DNA of 64,000 bases from WHSW01 sp963759295 (GTDB lineage: Bacteria; Actinomycetota; Thermoleophilia; Solirubrobacterales; 70-9). The position numbers and the translations under genes are program-made. Under the pieces are notes generated by a model. It was given only the letters and a program-made list of their open reading frames with translations. It ran no database searches and had not been told where the DNA came from. This document shows positions 63,066 through 64,000 of the stretch, piece after piece (positions within the stretch are counted from its first letter, which is position 1; the number at the start of each line of letters is the position of its first letter). The stretch lies in contig CAVWYT010000004.1 of assembly GCA_963759295.1 (NCBI GenBank), forward strand, positions 62,001 to 126,000. Direction: 5' to 3'.

Positions 63066-64000
63066 ATGAGCTCGACGGTCAAGGCGACGGAGCTTCCGCG
63101 CCCACGCTCGGCGGCCGTCTTCGACGGCCCGGACCGCGCCGCGGCGCGCGCCTACATGAAGGGGATCGGATTCGACGACGATGCCCTGCGGCGGCCGACG
63201 ATCGCGATCGCCAACACCTGGACCGAGGCGATGCCGTGCAACTTCGGGCTCCGCGGGCTCGCCGAGCACATCAAGGACGGCGTTCGCGCCGCCGGCGGCA
63301 CGCCGATGGAGTTCAACACCGTCGCGATCTCCGACGGGATCACGATGGGGACCAAGGGGATGAAGACCTCGCTGGTCAGCCGCGAGGTGATCGCCGACTC
63401 GATCGAGCTGATGCTGCGGGGCTACCAGTTCGACGCCGTGGTCGCGCTCTCGGCCTGCGACAAGACGATCCCCGGCGCGGTGATGGCCCTGGCCCGGCTC
63501 GACATCCCCGGGGTGATGCTCTACGGCGGCTCGATCGCACCCGGGCGCTGGCACGACGAGGACGTCACGATCGTCGACCTGTTCGAGGCGATCGGAGCGC
63601 ACGCGGCCGGCGAGATGTCCGACGAGGAGCTGAAGTCGCTGGAGGACGTCGCCAGCCCCGGGTTCGGCGCTTGCGGCGGCCAGTTCACCGCCAACACGAT
63701 GGCGTGCGCCTTCGAGGCGCTCGGGATCTCGCCGGGCGGATCGTCGATGGTCCCCGCCGAGGACTCCCACAAGGCGAGCGTGGCCGAGGCGATCGGCGAG
63801 CTGGTGCTGCGGGTGCTCGACGAGGATTTGCGCCCGAGCCGCGTGATCACCCGCGAGTCGCTCGAGAACGCGATCGCCTGCGTGTGCGCGTCGGGTGGCT
63901 CGACCAACGGCGTCTTGCACCTGCTCGCGGTGGCCCGCGAGGCCGGCGTCGAGCTGGAGATCGACGATTTCGAGCGCATCTCGCGCTCGACGCCGCTGCT
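63066..64000 (+). CDS. ilvD: Dihydroxy-acid dehydratase, N-terminal part
   Basis: 311 residues seen; the frame runs off the right edge. Iron–sulfur Cys segments MPCNFGL, SACDKTIPG and GFGACGGQFTANTM are all present, with FNTVAISDGITMGTKGMKTS. Third step of branched-chain amino acid synthesis. TAGACT (63051–63056) overlaps the end of the previous gene, 9 nt before ATG 63066. Confidence 0.95.
   Translation, partial: MSSTVKATELPRPRSAAVFDGPDRAAARAYMKGIGFDDDALRRPTIAIANTWTEAMPCNFGLRGLAEHIKDGVRAAGGTPMEFNTVAISDGITMGTKGMKTSLVSREVIADSIELMLRGYQFDAVVALSACDKTIPGAVMALARLDIPGVMLYGGSIAPGRWHDEDVTIVDLFEAIGAHAAGEMSDEELKSLEDVASPGFGACGGQFTANTMACAFEALGISPGGSSMVPAEDSHKASVAEAIGELVLRVLDEDLRPSRVITRESLENAIACVCASGGSTNGVLHLLAVAREAGVELEIDDFERISRSTPL

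Overview
The window is very GC-rich, gene-dense bacterial DNA. Strong G/C bias at third codon positions, many GTG and TTG starts, zinc-binding forms of ribosomal proteins L28 and L32, a split glycine decarboxylase (GcvPB), a Ku/LigD-type NHEJ locus, and the order coaD–DUF177–rpmF–plsX–acpP–rnc–smc–ftsY–ffh–rpsP–trmD–rplS–lepB–rnhB–yraN–comM–dprA all point to an actinobacterium. A deep lineage such as Thermoleophilia/Solirubrobacterales is my best inference, not a proven placement. I see no rRNA, tRNA, IS element, prophage or CRISPR array. This is mostly core chromosome.

Layout. 1–4.3 kb: end of gcvPB, then a minus-strand NHEJ operon (ATP-dependent ligase, Ku, LigD-type polymerase) with a methyltransferase. 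4.4–5.8 kb: FetAB-type ABC exporter. 5.9–9.4 kb: four overlapping minus-strand genes (exported membrane-anchored propeller-like protein, secreted M14 peptidase, ECF sigma factor, membrane-anchored propeller protein that is probably the anti-sigma factor). 9.5–15.4 kb: MFS pump, trpS, hydrolase–cyclase fusion, scpA, scpB, rluB. 15.4–21.2 kb: aromatic amino acid cluster (aroH, hisC, then an aromatic-codon leader peptide before aroF-tyrA-aroA). 21.2–33.2 kb: cupin, cmk, der, DUF3352 protein, metK, PH-domain protein, priA, def, fmt, rsmB, zinc-ribbon protein, rpe. 33.2–36.5 kb: cation/proton antiporter and flippase. 36.5–40 kb: ribD-ribE-ribBA-ribH behind a palindromic operator. 40–46.4 kb: rpmB, FakA-like DAK protein, GST, RidA, recG, rsmD, coaD. 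46.5–64 kb: lipid, ribosome, SRP and DNA-uptake housekeeping genes, thiD, two unknown genes and the start of ilvD.

Three regulatory or architectural themes stand out. (1) Many first genes of transcription units carry a TANNNT-like -10 element 6–9 nt before an ATG/GTG with no Shine-Dalgarno, as expected for leaderless mRNAs, whereas several operon-internal genes have strong SDs. In three divergent pairs the two -10 elements share the same TA, so one small symmetric element may serve both genes. (2) The aroF operon is preceded by a 29-codon leader peptide ending AWFAYYWRFS and an RNA hairpin starting at its stop codon, a probable attenuator sensing Trp, Phe and Tyr together. (3) Several core proteins look altered: an SMC of about 806 residues with no recognisable hinge, an RNase III lacking expected acidic metal ligands, an L19 with a long acidic tail, and no rimM in the trmD operon.

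Six conserved genes (the exported propeller gene, trpS, cmk, ribD, ribE, smc) contain single-base shifts, almost all +1. I read these as sequence or assembly errors in GC-rich DNA rather than biology. Coordinates for those genes span the reconstructed full-length reading.
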